Shown in pieces: positions 16,767 to 26,150 of a DNA stretch of 64,000 bases. How positions within the stretch are numbered: position 1 is the first letter of the stretch; the number at the start of each line of letters is the position of its first letter. The position numbers and the translations under genes were made by a program. The notes beneath the pieces are model-generated. The model worked only from the letters and a program-made list of their open reading frames with translations. It was not told where the DNA came from and did not search any database. Origin of the DNA: Alcanivorax sp. 1008 (lineage in GTDB: Bacteria; Pseudomonadota; Gammaproteobacteria; Pseudomonadales; Alcanivoracaceae). The stretch is taken from assembly GCF_020667895.1 (NCBI RefSeq), contig NZ_JAFMPS010000002.1, positions 475,129 through 539,128 of the forward strand. Direction: 5' to 3'.

Positions 16767-18083
16767 ATGACCGATCAGAACCGGGATTACACAAGCTGGT
16801 TTCGCAACTCCTCGCCGTATATCAATGCGCACCGGGGTCGTACCTTCGTGGTCATGATTTCTGGAGAGGCAATCGAGCAGCCTGATTTTCACCATATCGT
16901 TCACGATCTGGCGCTGCTTAATTCGCTGGGTATCCGGTTGGTGCTGGTCCATGGTGCCCGGCCGCAGATCTCGGCGCGACTTTCTGCCCGGGGCGTGGCA
17001 ACCCGCTTCGAGCATCATACCCGTATTACCGACAGCGCCTCGCTGGAGGCTGTTCTTGACGCGGTTGGTGCTATCCGCCTGCGGATCGAAGGCCTGTTCT
17101 CCATGGGCCTGGCTAACTCGCCTATGCACAACGCAAGCATTCAGGTGGTCTGCGGCAACTTCGTCATTGCCAAGCCGGTTGGTGTGCGTGGTGGTTTTGA
17201 TTATCAGCACACCGGTGAGGTGCGGCGGGTACAGATTGAGGCCATTCAGAAGCAGCTCGATGGCGGCAATATTGTGCTGTTATCACCGATTGGCTGCTCG
17301 CCTACCGGTGAACTGTTTAATCTGAATTCCGAAGAAGTAGCCTCCACGGCAGCGATTTCACTGAAAGCGGAAAAAATAATTTTTATGGGCGACACCGCAG
17401 GTGTGACCGACGAACAGGGTGCTCTATTGCGCGAAATGTCGCCGCAGGAAGCCGGCCAGTTGCTCGCCCGGGATGTGATCAAACATGACAATACCGAGCG
17501 CCAGTTGACCGCTGCCTGCCACGCGGCCAGTAACGGTGTCGCCCGTGCGCATCTGATTAACTTCCGGGATGACGGCGCCCTGCTGCGAGAGCTTTTCACC
17601 CGTGACGGCTGCGGCACACTGGTGACCCGAGAAATGTATGAAAATGTACGCGGTGCCTATATTGAGGATGTCGGTGGCATTATCGAACTGATTGAGCCTC
17701 TGGAAACCGCCGGTACTCTTGTGCGTCGCTCCCGTGAGTTGCTTGAAAATGAAATCAAGCGCTTCACCATTATCGAGCGCGACGGCATGGTGATTGGTTG
17801 TGCGGCCCTGTATCCCTTTGATGATGGTAAGGCTGGCGAGCTGGCTTGTGTGGCGGTTCATCCTGATTACCGCAACAGCAAGCGTGGTCGGAAAATGCTT
17901 GAGCACATTGAAAAGCGCGCCATACAGCAGGGCATTCGTGAGCTATTTGTTCTTACTACCCAGACAGCGCACTGGTTTCAGGAGTTGGGCTTTAAGCCAG
18001 GTAGCGTTGATGATCTGCCTGGCGAAAAAAAGCTGCTATACAACTACCAGCGTAATTCGAAAGTATTCAGAAAACCCCTCTGA
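16767..18083 (+). CDS. argA: N-acetylglutamate synthase (amino-acid N-acetyltransferase)
   Basis: A 438-residue bifunctional-architecture ArgA, which catalyses acetylation of glutamate by acetyl-CoA, the first step of arginine synthesis. The N-terminal amino-acid-kinase fold (about 1-290) includes [12 protein letters not shown] near residue 66 and binds arginine as feedback inhibitor in the family. The C-terminal GNAT domain (about 295-438) has [20 protein letters not shown], the acetyl-CoA pyrophosphate loop. ATG 16767 is chosen over the frame opening at 16683 because known ArgA proteins begin near this point (about 430-440 residues). It precedes ilvD by eight bases. Confidence 0.93.
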   Translation: MTDQNRDYTSWFRNSSPYINAHRGRTFVVMISGEAIEQPDFHHIVHDLALLNSLGIRLVLVHGARPQISARLSARGVATRFEHHTRITDSASLEAVLDAVGAIRLRIEGLFSMGLANSPMHNASIQVVCGNFVIAKPVGVRGGFDYQHTGEVRRVQIEAIQKQLDGGNIVLLSPIGCSPTGELFNLNSEEVASTAAISLKAEKIIFMGDTAGVTDEQGALLREMSPQEAGQLLARDVIKHDNTERQLTAACHAASNGVARAHLINFRDDGALLRELFTRDGCGTLVTREMYENVRGAYIEDVGGIIELIEPLETAGTLVRRSRELLENEIKRFTIIERDGMVIGCAALYPFDDGKAGELACVAVHPDYRNSKRGRKMLEHIEKRAIQQGIRELFVLTTQTAHWFQELGFKPGSVDDLPGEKKLLYNYQRNSKVFRKPL

Positions 18084-18091
18084 GGTCTGTT

Positions 18092-19942
18092 ATGCCTGAT
18101 TACCGTTCAAAAACTTCCACCCATGGTCGTAACATGGCTGGCGCCCGTGCCCTCTGGCGCGCCACTGGTATGAAAGATGGTGACTTCGGTAAACCGATTA
18201 TCGCCATTTCCAATTCCTTTACCCAATTCGTACCTGGCCATGTGCATTTGAAAGATATGGGTCAACTGGTGGCGCGGGAAGTTGAAAAAGCGGGCGGTGT
18301 GGCGAAAGAGTTCAACACCATCGCTGTGGATGATGGCATTGCCATGGGCCATGACGGCATGCTGTATTCATTGCCCAGCCGCGACATCATTGCGGACAGC
18401 GTTGAGTATATGGTGAATGCTCATTGTGCGGATGCCATTGTCTGTATATCCAACTGCGACAAGATTACTCCTGGTATGTTGATGGCGGCAATGCGCTTGA
18501 ATATTCCGGTAGTGTTTGTTTCCGGCGGCCCCATGGAAGCCGGTAAAACGGCTTTGGCTGAGCATAAACTGGATCTGGTTGATGCCATGGTGGTTGCCGC
18601 TGATGATAGCGTTGATGATGCCACCGTGGCCGAGTATGAGCGTAGTGCTTGCCCGACCTGCGGTTCCTGCTCGGGAATGTTTACCGCTAATTCAATGAAC
18701 TGCCTGACCGAAGCGCTGGGCCTGTCTCTGCCCGGCAACGGCTCAACGTTGGCGACTCACTCTGATCGCGAGCAACTTTTCCTGAAGGCTGGTCGTCTTG
18801 CCGTTGAGCTTTGCAAGCGCTATTACGAACAGAATGATGAGTCCGTGTTGCCGCGAAACATTGCAAACGCCCATGCTTTTGAAAATGCCATTGCATTGGA
18901 TATCGCCATGGGTGGCTCAACCAATACGGTGTTGCATTTGTTGGCGGCCGCCCAGGAAGGTGAAGTGGACTTCACCATGGCGGATATCGATCGTATGTCC
19001 CGTCGAGTGCCGTGCTTGTCCAAGGTGGCGCCGGCAACCCAGAAATATCATATGGAAGATGTCCACCGAGCCGGTGGCGTGATGGCCATTCTTGGCGAGC
19101 TGGATCGCGCTGGACTATTGCATAGCGATAATCCCACGGTTCACTCGCCCACCATGGCCGCTGCGCTTGAGCAGTGGGACATCATGCGCACCAAGGATGA
19201 AGCGGTGCATAAGTTTTACAGTGCCGGGCCTGCAGGTATTCCTACCCAGACTGCTTTTTCGCAGAGCACTCGCTGGCCGTCTTTGGATATGGATCGTGAA
19301 AATGGCTGTATCCGTTCGAAAGAGCACGCTTACAGTCAAGATGGTGGTTTGGCAGTGTTGTACGGCAACATCGCTGAGCGTGGCTGCATTGTGAAAACTG
19401 CCGGCGTTGATGAGTCGATTCTTGTCTTCAATGGCCGCGCCAGAATTTTTGAATCTCAGGAATCCGCTGTGAAAGCTATTTTGGCTGATCAGGTTGTTGC
19501 GGGTGACGTTGTGGTAATTCGCTACGAAGGTCCGAAAGGCGGCCCCGGCATGCAGGAAATGCTTTACCCGACCAGCTATCTGAAATCAAAGGGCCTCGGC
19601 AAAGTCTGTGCTTTGTTAACGGACGGCCGTTTTTCTGGTGGTACCAGTGGCCTGTCAATCGGCCATGCTTCTCCGGAGGCAGCAGAAGGCGGGGCGATTG
19701 CCCTGATAGAGGAAGGCGACAGCATCCATATCGATATTCCTGGACGTGCCATCTCAGTTCAGGTGTCGGATGAAGAGTTGGCTCAGCGGCGTAGCAAAAT
19801 GGAAGCCCGCGGCAAGTTTGCCTGGAAGCCGAAGGAGATGCGCCCTCGGCGCGTTTCCACTGCCCTGAAGGCGTACGCGGCCATGACCACCAGCGCTGAT
19901 CGCGGTGCGATTCGGGATCTGAAGCAGCTTGGCATTGAATAA
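18092..19942 (+). CDS. ilvD: Dihydroxy-acid dehydratase IlvD
   Basis: A 616-residue iron-sulfur enzyme that dehydrates 2,3-dihydroxy-isovalerate and its methyl homologue in valine and isoleucine synthesis. Cluster ligands are visible in CISNCDK (near residue 117) and [18 protein letters not shown] (near residue 190). [11 protein letters not shown] near residue 510 is the second family signature. Length matches E. coli IlvD. It follows argA by eight bases, so the two biosynthetic genes may be co-transcribed. The next gene starts about 38 bases downstream. Confidence 0.96.
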   Translation: MPDYRSKTSTHGRNMAGARALWRATGMKDGDFGKPIIAISNSFTQFVPGHVHLKDMGQLVAREVEKAGGVAKEFNTIAVDDGIAMGHDGMLYSLPSRDIIADSVEYMVNAHCADAIVCISNCDKITPGMLMAAMRLNIPVVFVSGGPMEAGKTALAEHKLDLVDAMVVAADDSVDDATVAEYERSACPTCGSCSGMFTANSMNCLTEALGLSLPGNGSTLATHSDREQLFLKAGRLAVELCKRYYEQNDESVLPRNIANAHAFENAIALDIAMGGSTNTVLHLLAAAQEGEVDFTMADIDRMSRRVPCLSKVAPATQKYHMEDVHRAGGVMAILGELDRAGLLHSDNPTVHSPTMAAALEQWDIMRTKDEAVHKFYSAGPAGIPTQTAFSQSTRWPSLDMDRENGCIRSKEHAYSQDGGLAVLYGNIAERGCIVKTAGVDESILVFNGRARIFESQESAVKAILADQVVAGDVVVIRYEGPKGGPGMQEMLYPTSYLKSKGLGKVCALLTDGRFSGGTSGLSIGHASPEAAEGGAIALIEEGDSIHIDIPGRAISVQVSDEELAQRRSKMEARGKFAWKPKEMRPRRVSTALKAYAAMTTSADRGAIRDLKQLGIE

Positions 19943-19980
19943 CGCCCAGGCGCTTGATCGGCTGTGGCAGGAGAAATGGA

Positions 19981-21279
19981 TTGAGCCTGAAACGTGCACT
20001 GATGCCCTATGCTACCAAGTTGCTAACCAGTCAGCCGCTGGAGCATTTTCGTGAGAGGGTTACAACCCTGCTTCGTGATCTGCGCCGACAGCCTCGGGAG
20101 GCAGTGTTCTATTTCCGTGTCGATGATCCGTACAGCTGGCTGCTTGCTCAGCAGCTTTCCCTGCTTGTCCGGGAAACTGGATTACGTATCCGGCCGAGGA
20201 CCATGCTGCAACTGCCGGCAGAAATGTATCCCGAGCCAGAGCTCTATCGGCAGTATAGTATTCGCGATGCGGCGTTGAGCGCTCAGTTGCATAATCTGAA
20301 TTTTTCCACCACGCAGGTGCCTTCTCACAGCGACGCATTTGCGGCTAGCCGGATTCTTCTGGCCCATGAGGACGACCCCGGCTATCTATCGCTGGCTCAA
20401 ACGCTATGTCGTCATTTATGGAATGGTGATATTGATGCAATTCATGTGCTCGGTACTCGCACTGCTGTGATGGCGGAGAAGCAAGCACGCAAGGAACTTG
20501 AGGCGCGCCGAGATGGCTTTCTCAAGGAAGGTCATTACCTGACAGGCACCTTGAATTACGGGGGCAGTTGGTACTGGGGGCCAGACCGTCTTGATCACCT
20601 GCGCGAACGGCTTGCCCGAGAGCGCGGAGAGTCGTTGCCTGTGAGTGCCTTGGAGTGGCGTAATCTGCGCCTGACACGGCCACCAAAAAGCACCCAAGGG
20701 GAGCCCCTGGAGTTCTTCTTTTCTTTCCGCAGCCCTTATTCCTGGCTGGCGCTGGAGCGAGTGCTAAAACTTACTAAACACTATCAATTGGGGCTGAAAA
20801 TTCGTCCCGTGCTGCCGATGGTGATGCGTGGTCTTACAGTACCTAAAGCTAAACGGATGTACATCGTCCGTGACGCCGCTCGCGAAGCGGCTCGTGCCGG
20901 CGTACCCTTTGGCAAAATCTGCGATCCGGTTGGACCGGGTGTTGAGCGCTGCATGGCTATCTGGCCATTGGCAGAGCGAGAGAAAAAGCTGGCCCGCTTC
21001 GTTGGCGAGGCCGGGCTGGCGATCTGGGGCAAAGGAATAGATGTCGCCAGTGATGCGGGGTTGAGAAAGGTGGTTGAGGCTGCCGGGTTAAAGTGGTCCG
21101 ATGCGCAGATTGCCTTAAAGGACGACGGCTGGATTGAGCAGGCCACCCGCAACCGTGATGATATGGTTGCGTCGGGTAGCTGGGGCGTGCCCACATTCCG
21201 TTTTCGTGGTGTTACCGTGTGGGGGCAGGATCGCCTTCCGGTAGTTGAAAGATTAATTCTTGAGGAAATAAAAACATGA
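19981..21279 (+). CDS. Double DsbA-fold protein (two HCCA isomerase-like domains)
   Basis: A 432-residue protein with two consecutive thioredoxin-fold DsbA/HCCA isomerase domains. Domain 1 (about 35-220) opens with FRVDDPYSWLLA, in which Asp replaces the glutathione-binding Ser before Pro. It has GGSWYWGPDRL where the cis-Pro loop would be, so it is probably non-catalytic. Domain 2 (about 240-430) opens with FRSPYSWLAL, keeps the Ser, and has GVPTFRF and WGQDRL. TTG 19981 is preferred because GGCAGGAGA lies 8 bases upstream; a TTG at 19954 is possible. It overlaps a MAPEG gene by four bases, which also points to glutathione-linked chemistry. Confidence 0.75.
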   Translation: MSLKRALMPYATKLLTSQPLEHFRERVTTLLRDLRRQPREAVFYFRVDDPYSWLLAQQLSLLVRETGLRIRPRTMLQLPAEMYPEPELYRQYSIRDAALSAQLHNLNFSTTQVPSHSDAFAASRILLAHEDDPGYLSLAQTLCRHLWNGDIDAIHVLGTRTAVMAEKQARKELEARRDGFLKEGHYLTGTLNYGGSWYWGPDRLDHLRERLARERGESLPVSALEWRNLRLTRPPKSTQGEPLEFFFSFRSPYSWLALERVLKLTKHYQLGLKIRPVLPMVMRGLTVPKAKRMYIVRDAAREAARAGVPFGKICDPVGPGVERCMAIWPLAEREKKLARFVGEAGLAIWGKGIDVASDAGLRKVVEAAGLKWSDAQIALKDDGWIEQATRNRDDMVASGSWGVPTFRFRGVTVWGQDRLPVVERLILEEIKT

Positions 21280-21659
21280 CTATTGCCTATTGGTGCGTGC
21301 TAGTTGCCATCTTTCTGCCCTATGCGTTTACTTTCTTTGCCAAGTTCCACGGTGATTTCGGGCCTAAGCAGAATCACAACCCAAGGGAGTTTCTGGAAAA
21401 GCTGACTGGCTCTCGCAAGCGTGCTCACTGGGCCCAGTTGAATAGCTTTGAGGTCAATCCTGCTTTCTTTGCCGCGGTAGTGATTGCCCAGCAGATCGGT
21501 AGCGCTGCTCAAGGTACGATTGATGCTCTGGCAATTGGCTTTGTTGTCAGTCGCGCACTTTTCGGCATTTTGTACATTACTGACAAAGCTCTATTGCGCA
21601 CCCTGGTGTGGTCTGCCGGTATGGCCACTATCGTTGCCCTGTTTGTGGTGTCGGCGTGA
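21276..21659 (+). CDS. MAPEG family membrane protein
   Basis: A 127-residue integral membrane protein with about four helices, matching the MAPEG superfamily (microsomal-type glutathione transferases and eicosanoid enzymes). The loop between helices 1 and 2 has NPREFLEKLTGSRKRAHWAQLNS and the segment FEVNPAFFAAVV follows, both recognisable in bacterial MAPEG proteins. It overlaps the double DsbA-fold gene (ATGA) and the DUF423 gene (GTGA), so the three are translationally coupled. Confidence 0.85.
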   Translation: MTIAYWCVLVAIFLPYAFTFFAKFHGDFGPKQNHNPREFLEKLTGSRKRAHWAQLNSFEVNPAFFAAVVIAQQIGSAAQGTIDALAIGFVVSRALFGILYITDKALLRTLVWSAGMATIVALFVVSA

Positions 21660-22024
21660 AATTGCTGCTTATTGTCGGTGCTTTGAATGCAGCGCTGGCA
21701 GTAGTCATGGGGGCTTTTGGCGCCCACGGTTTGAAGGCTCGGGTTGATGCCGCCATGCTGGAAACCTGGGCGACCGCCAGCCTGTATCATTTCCATCATG
21801 CGCTGGCGTTGTTGTTGGTTGGCGTGCTGGCCCGGCAGTTTTCTGGCAGTGGTTTTATTGCTGCAGGCTGGACTTTATTTACCGGCGTGTTGATATTTAG
21901 CGGCAGCCTTTATCTGCTGGTGTTAACCGGCCAGCGCTGGCTCGGTGCCATTACACCCATAGGTGGCACGGCCATGATCGTCGGCTGGTTGATGCTGGCG
22001 TGGGCGGTATACCGGAATGCCTGA
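21656..22024 (+). CDS. DUF423 (YgdD family) membrane protein
   Basis: A 122-residue protein with four predicted membrane helices. The family hallmark GAFGAHGLK appears near residue 19, and YHFHHALALLLVG near residue 43. The function of DUF423 is unknown. It begins with the GTG overlapping the MAPEG stop codon, since an upstream ATG would lie well inside that gene. It is followed 15 bases later by thiS. Confidence 0.85.
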   Translation: MKLLLIVGALNAALAVVMGAFGAHGLKARVDAAMLETWATASLYHFHHALALLLVGVLARQFSGSGFIAAGWTLFTGVLIFSGSLYLLVLTGQRWLGAITPIGGTAMIVGWLMLAWAVYRNA

Positions 22025-22039
22025 GCGGAATGCCTTGTG

Positions 22040-22234
22040 ATGCAAATTACCCTGAACGGAAAACCCCATCGGTGTGACGCTGTAACCATCCGCGAGCTGC
22101 TTGACCAACTTGATTTACATGGTCGGTTGGCGGTGGAGGTGAATCAGAACATCGTGCCAAAAAGCGAGCATGCAACCTATCAGCTACATGATCAGGATAC
22201 GGTTGAAATTGTACACGCCATCGGCGGTGGTTAA
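22040..22234 (+). CDS. thiS: Sulfur carrier protein ThiS
   Basis: A 64-residue beta-grasp protein that carries sulfur as a C-terminal thiocarboxylate for thiazole synthesis in thiamine biosynthesis. It starts MQITLNGK and ends HAIGGG, the Gly-Gly tail that is adenylated and thiolated. The codon before ATG 22040 is GTG, an alternative start. ThiG follows 54 bases downstream. Confidence 0.92.
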   Translation: MQITLNGKPHRCDAVTIRELLDQLDLHGRLAVEVNQNIVPKSEHATYQLHDQDTVEIVHAIGGG

Positions 22235-22288
22235 GTTTCCGCTATTCCGCACCCGCCCAACTCTATTTTATGAATTGAAGGCTATACC

Positions 22289-23068
22289 ATGAAGGACGTT
22301 TTGAATCTTGCCGGTAAGACATATCAATCGCGACTACTGATTGGCACCGGCAAGTATAAGGACTTCGCTGAAACACGTGCAGCGATTGAGACCAGTGGCG
22401 CGCAGATTGTGACGGTGGCTATCCGTCGCACCAATATTGGTCAGAATGCGGACGAACCCAATCTGCTGGATTTCATCTCTCCGGATAAGTACACCATTTT
22501 GCCGAACACGGCGGGCTGCTATACCGCTGATGAGGCGGTGCGTTGTTGCAAGCTGGCCCGTGAGTTGCTGGACGGCCATGAGCTGGTCAAGCTGGAAGTG
22601 CTTGGCGACCAGAAGACGCTTTACCCCAATGTGGTGCATACCCTGAAAGCCGCCGAGCAGCTGGTCAAGGATGGCTTCAAGGTGATGGTATATACCAGCG
22701 ATGATCCTATTGTTGCCAAGGAACTGGAGCAGATGGGCTGCGTTGCAGTAATGCCGTTGGGCTCGTTGATTGGTTCAGGTCTTGGCATTCTTAACCCGCA
22801 CAATATTCGACTTATTATTGAAGAGGCCAAGGTGCCGATTATCGTCGATGCGGGAGTTGGCACCGCCAGCGATGCGGCTATTGCCATGGAGTTGGGTTGT
22901 GATGGCGTGTTGCTAAACACCGCTGTTGCCCATGCGAGCAATCCGGTGCTGATGGCCAGTGCCATGAAAAAAGCTATTGAAGCCGGCCGTGAGTCATTCC
23001 TCGCCGGTCGAATGCAGAAAAAGGCCTACGCCAGCGCATCGTCGCCGCTGGAGGGCATCGTCCGATAA
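22289..23068 (+). CDS. thiG: Thiazole synthase ThiG
   Basis: A 259-residue TIM-barrel enzyme that joins 1-deoxyxylulose 5-phosphate, ThiS thiocarboxylate and dehydroglycine to make the thiamine thiazole. [12 protein letters not shown] near residue 14, VTVAIRRTN near residue 41, VKLEVLGD near residue 95 and the phosphate-binding [10 protein letters not shown] near residue 187 are family motifs. It ends SSPLEGIV, as in many ThiG proteins. It lies after thiS in the usual order; the trmB gene that often follows directly is about 2.1 kb further on. Confidence 0.95.
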   Translation: MKDVLNLAGKTYQSRLLIGTGKYKDFAETRAAIETSGAQIVTVAIRRTNIGQNADEPNLLDFISPDKYTILPNTAGCYTADEAVRCCKLARELLDGHELVKLEVLGDQKTLYPNVVHTLKAAEQLVKDGFKVMVYTSDDPIVAKELEQMGCVAVMPLGSLIGSGLGILNPHNIRLIIEEAKVPIIVDAGVGTASDAAIAMELGCDGVLLNTAVAHASNPVLMASAMKKAIEAGRESFLAGRMQKKAYASASSPLEGIVR

Positions 23069-23100
23069 TGGGTTGCTGAGAAGTCAGCCGAACCGCACAG

Positions 23101-23131
23101 GACTTCAGCCGCATATTCTGTGGCTGAAGTC
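23101..23131. terminator. Hairpin between thiG and the convergent RHH gene
   Basis: A 13-base stem with one G-T pair (23101-23113 with 23119-23131) around a TATTC loop lies between the convergent ends of thiG and the small RHH gene. Neither side has a long T run, so a bidirectional but possibly weak terminator is likely. Confidence 0.6.
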
Positions 23132-23142
23132 CGCACTGCAAT

Positions 23143-23373
23143 TCAGATTTCTTCCAGAGCGTCCATCAACTCAAAAAATCCCATCGGCTCTTTGCCAGTG
23201 CGCCGCTCGATTTCGTCGAGCGCGAACTGCTCATCCTCGATCAAATTGCGCATCGCGCGATTGACCAGATCAGAGAGGGATTCGCCGCTTTCAGCCGATT
23301 TCAGGACCATGGCCTGATACAGGTCTGAGTCAAAGTGAATGGTCGAAGGTCCGGCCAGTCTGCTGTTACCCAT
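23143..23373 (-). CDS. Ribbon-helix-helix DNA-binding protein (orphan antitoxin-like)
   Basis: A 76-residue protein with a probable ribbon-helix-helix fold: a beta strand around STIHFDSDLYQAM, then helices around ESGESLSDLVNRAMRNLIED. Such proteins are dimeric repressors, often antitoxins. The acidic C-terminal part could bind a partner. No toxin gene is next to it: the space towards thiG is only a terminator, and 84 bases separate it from the MATE gene upstream. It may autoregulate or act as a stand-alone repressor. Assignment is by pattern, without a close named match. Confidence 0.6.
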   Translation of the reverse strand: MGNSRLAGPSTIHFDSDLYQAMVLKSAESGESLSDLVNRAMRNLIEDEQFALDEIERRTGKEPMGFFELMDALEEI

Positions 23374-23457
23374 GATGGCTCTCCACGGCTAGGGAACCAC
23401 TGACTACTCCGCGACGGTGCCGCAGGAATTCCAGCGGTTCGTGAGGACAGCTCCATA

Positions 23458-24804
23458 TCACCCCTTTTTCGCAGTGCGGTCAATCCCGAAAAGCGACAAA
23501 CGGTAGATCAGGGCGCCGGAAAGGAGGTTGGCAATGGCCAGCGCAGCAAATACTCCGCTGACCTCAAACCAGATCGATGCCAGCCAGCCCAACGGCACAT
23601 ACAGCAGGGCCGAACGAATCAGGTAAAAGCCCATGGCCCTGAAGCCCAGTCCCAAAGCGTTATAAGCGGCAGAGGCGACAATGACGATGCCGTAGCCACC
23701 AAGGGTGATCGGCACTATATGCAAATAGCTGGTAATACCGGCGATTACGACGGGATCATCGCTGAAAAGACGGCCAAACCATTGCCCGCTGAGCCAGAAT
23801 AGCAGGGCCATGCCGGCGCTCCACAGCAGGCAGAACAGGAAACTGTCGATCATTGCGGTACGAATACGATGGGGTAATCCGGCGCCGTGATTTTGCCCTG
23901 TGATCGGCCCGATAGAGGCGGACAGGGCCAGCATGGGGATGGCGGCCAGCGCCTCAATGCGACCGGCGACACCGAATGCGGCCACGGTCTCGCTGTTGTA
24001 GCGAGCCAGCACGCCGGTAATGATGGCAAGCGCCAGCGGGTTGATCATGTTGGCCAGAGAGGCTGGCAGGCCCACCGACACGACCTGTCGCCAGGAAGAA
24101 CGTATTTCCTCCCAGGCGGCTCTTTCCAGCACGATCAGGCGCTCGCGGAAGATCAGTACTGACAATGCCAGAGCCATGGAAAAGGCTCGGGCTATTAAGG
24201 TAGCCCATGCCGCGCCTTCCATGCCCATGCCGGGTATGGGCCCGAGACCAAAGATCAGGATTGGATCAAGGATAATGTTGACCACGGCACTAAGCACCAT
24301 GGTCAGGCTTGGAATACGGGCATCGCCGATTGCTCGCAACAGGCTACCAGCAACCATTGGCACTACCAGAAATGGCATACCGAAGTACCAGATATCCATA
24401 TAAGCGATGACCAGATCGAGCACTTCCCCTTCAGCGCCCATGGCAGTGAACAGAGGGCGGCTGGTCATCCACCCCAGTATCGAAAGCACAATTACCACCA
24501 GCACGGCCAGTGCCAGGCTATCGGTGGCCAGACGTTTTACCCGGTGCTGATCCCCGGTACCAATGGCACGGGCGACAACCGACGAGGTGCCGGCGCCAAG
24601 ACCGATGGCTACGGAGGAAATGGCAAAGGTGACCGGAAAAGAAAAACTGATGGCCGCCAGCTCGGCGGTGCCAACCTGACCAAGGAACCAGGCATCAACC
24701 AGACCAATGGACATGACCGCAATGATGCCCAGCGCCATGGGCATGCCGAGCCGCCACAGGTGGCCACGGACATCGCCGTTAGTCAGGTCCTGACGTTTCC
24801 TCAC
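23458..24804 (-). CDS. MATE family multidrug efflux transporter (DinF/NorM type)
   Basis: A roughly 448-residue, 12-helix transporter of the MATE family, expected to export cationic or organic compounds by proton or sodium antiport. MATE landmarks are the first helix region LWRLGMPMALGIIAVMSIGLVDAWFLG and the internal repeat near VGLPASLANMINPLALAI. I prefer GTG 24804, five bases past the upstream stop; ATG 24849 would give a 15-residue extension overlapping the upstream gene. It is in an operon with a small gene of unknown function. Substrate unknown. Confidence 0.85.
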   Translation of the reverse strand: MRKRQDLTNGDVRGHLWRLGMPMALGIIAVMSIGLVDAWFLGQVGTAELAAISFSFPVTFAISSVAIGLGAGTSSVVARAIGTGDQHRVKRLATDSLALAVLVVIVLSILGWMTSRPLFTAMGAEGEVLDLVIAYMDIWYFGMPFLVVPMVAGSLLRAIGDARIPSLTMVLSAVVNIILDPILIFGLGPIPGMGMEGAAWATLIARAFSMALALSVLIFRERLIVLERAAWEEIRSSWRQVVSVGLPASLANMINPLALAIITGVLARYNSETVAAFGVAGRIEALAAIPMLALSASIGPITGQNHGAGLPHRIRTAMIDSFLFCLLWSAGMALLFWLSGQWFGRLFSDDPVVIAGITSYLHIVPITLGGYGIVIVASAAYNALGLGFRAMGFYLIRSALLYVPLGWLASIWFEVSGVFAALAIANLLSGALIYRLSLFGIDRTAKKG

Positions 24805-24808
24805 TGGG

Positions 24809-25060
24809 CTATTCTTGAGCCAGCGCCAGCAATGCGCGGGCGTAGGCATTTACATCAAAAGGCTTTTCGGAGGCGAAGGTAATGGCGATATGTTCCGCCA
24901 ATGTCTCTGCCATCAGGGCCAGTGCAGCTTGCCGGTCAATTCCCTGTGCCAGTAAATCCATCAGTACCAGGCCGGCTTCCCTTGGATGGCCGTCAGCAAC
25001 CTGATTCTCCACTGCTTGTATCAGCTTTTTCAGGGCGAAGTCGTCTTCTATCTCGTCCAT
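24809..25060 (-). CDS. Small hypothetical protein
   Basis: An 83-residue acidic, helical, soluble protein without a motif I recognise. It starts [14 protein letters not shown] and has a repetitive Leu/Ala-rich helix pattern to its end. ATG 25060 is favoured because a longer frame to 25177 runs into the promoter side of trmB. It sits divergently from trmB and ends just before the MATE gene. Coding support is the frame, the close spacing and typical codon use; no function can be proposed. Confidence 0.6.
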   Translation of the reverse strand: MDEIEDDFALKKLIQAVENQVADGHPREAGLVLMDLLAQGIDRQAALALMAETLAEHIAITFASEKPFDVNAYARALLALAQE

Positions 25061-25191
25061 TCCTTCCACGGCGCTCTCCGCTTGTCGATGGGCCCCCGCA
25101 GGGCCAGAGGCGCGCCATTGTACCCGCCGCGGCCCTGCGTCGCCTCCCCGATTACCGTACAATGCGCACCCCGACATCGGAGCTGACTGTC

Positions 25192-25908
25192 ATGCTCGAT
25201 TTTCTGAAACAGGATCAGGACCCGCTTACCGGCAAGGTGATGCGCAAGGTGCGCAGTTTTGTATTGCGTGAGGGGCGCCTTACCGCAGGCCAGCAAAAGG
25301 CGCTCGACTCGCTGTGGCCGCGCTTCGGTCTGGAGCGTTCAGGCGGAGTGCTTGATGCTCCGGGGGTATTTGGCCGTGACGCACCGCGGGTATTGGAAGT
25401 CGGCTACGGTATGGGCCACTCGCTGGTGCAAATGGCGACGGCAGAGCCCGACAAGGATTTCATTGGCATTGAGGTGCATCGTCCCGGTGTAGGCGCCTTG
25501 TTGATGGCCATTGAAGAGGCCGGCGTGACGAATTTGCGCAGCTACTGCGATGATGCAGTAGACATTCTTGAGGAATGTATTGCCGATGCCAGTTTGGCTC
25601 GCGTGCAGCTCTACTTTCCTGATCCGTGGCACAAGAAAAAGCACCATAAGCGTCGCATAGTGCAGTCACCGTGGGTGCAACTGGTACAGCGCAAGCTGAA
25701 ACCGGGTGGCTTGCTGCACATGGCCACCGACTGGCAGGACTATGCCGGCCACATGCTGGTGATCATGCAGGCACAAACCGGTTGGCAAAATCTGGCAGGG
25801 GATCAGAATTTTGCCGCTCGACCGGACTGGCGCCCGGAAACCAAGTTCGAGCGTCGCGGCGCCCGTCTTGGTCATGGCGTTTGGGACCTGCTTTATCAGA
25901 AGCAGTAG
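25192..25908 (+). CDS. trmB: tRNA (guanine-46-N7)-methyltransferase TrmB
   Basis: A 238-residue SAM-dependent enzyme that makes m7G46 in tRNA variable loops. Motifs are [12 protein letters not shown] near residue 20, [15 protein letters not shown] near 69 (SAM site, with Y where many have F), [12 protein letters not shown] near 91, and the signature [16 protein letters not shown] near 142. ATG 25192 with GGAG ten bases upstream is chosen; an ATG at 25162 would add ten residues but lacks a ribosome site. The family usually follows thiG closely; here RHH and MATE genes intervene. Confidence 0.93.
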   Translation: MLDFLKQDQDPLTGKVMRKVRSFVLREGRLTAGQQKALDSLWPRFGLERSGGVLDAPGVFGRDAPRVLEVGYGMGHSLVQMATAEPDKDFIGIEVHRPGVGALLMAIEEAGVTNLRSYCDDAVDILEECIADASLARVQLYFPDPWHKKKHHKRRIVQSPWVQLVQRKLKPGGLLHMATDWQDYAGHMLVIMQAQTGWQNLAGDQNFAARPDWRPETKFERRGARLGHGVWDLLYQKQ

Positions 25909-25940
25909 TGTAGAGGGCAGCGCTTAAAACCACCCCTGCA

Positions 25941-26150
25941 TCATTTTTTCAGGGGGCGGATGGTGACCGGCTGGCCAAGCATTGGCTCGTCCGTGGGATG
26001 ATCACGTGGCGGCGCTTCGTCAAGATTGCGCTCCATGTTGCATGCGATGCATTCCATATAAATTCTATCGCCCTGCTCTACTCGGACGATCTTGTCCATG
26101 GCGCCACACTGGGGACAGGTGGCGCCGGCGATAAAGCGGCGCTTGATCAC
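25941..26150 (-). CDS. yheV: YheV-family zinc-ribbon protein
   Basis: A 69-residue small protein with a probable zinc ribbon: CPQC near residue 12 and CIAC near residue 34 give four cysteine ligands. The YheV family occurs beside prlC in many gammaproteobacteria and has no known function. Its start overlaps the prlC stop by four bases, so translation is coupled. It converges on trmB with 32 bases between. Confidence 0.88.
   Translation of the reverse strand: MIKRRFIAGATCPQCGAMDKIVRVEQGDRIYMECIACNMERNLDEAPPRDHPTDEPMLGQPVTIRPLKK

Noticed and set aside
25935..25965. Possible terminator hairpin at the end of trmB and yheV
   Set aside because: The stem CCCCTG/CAGGGG is short, its loop is long and it overlaps the yheV coding end, so I do not call it.
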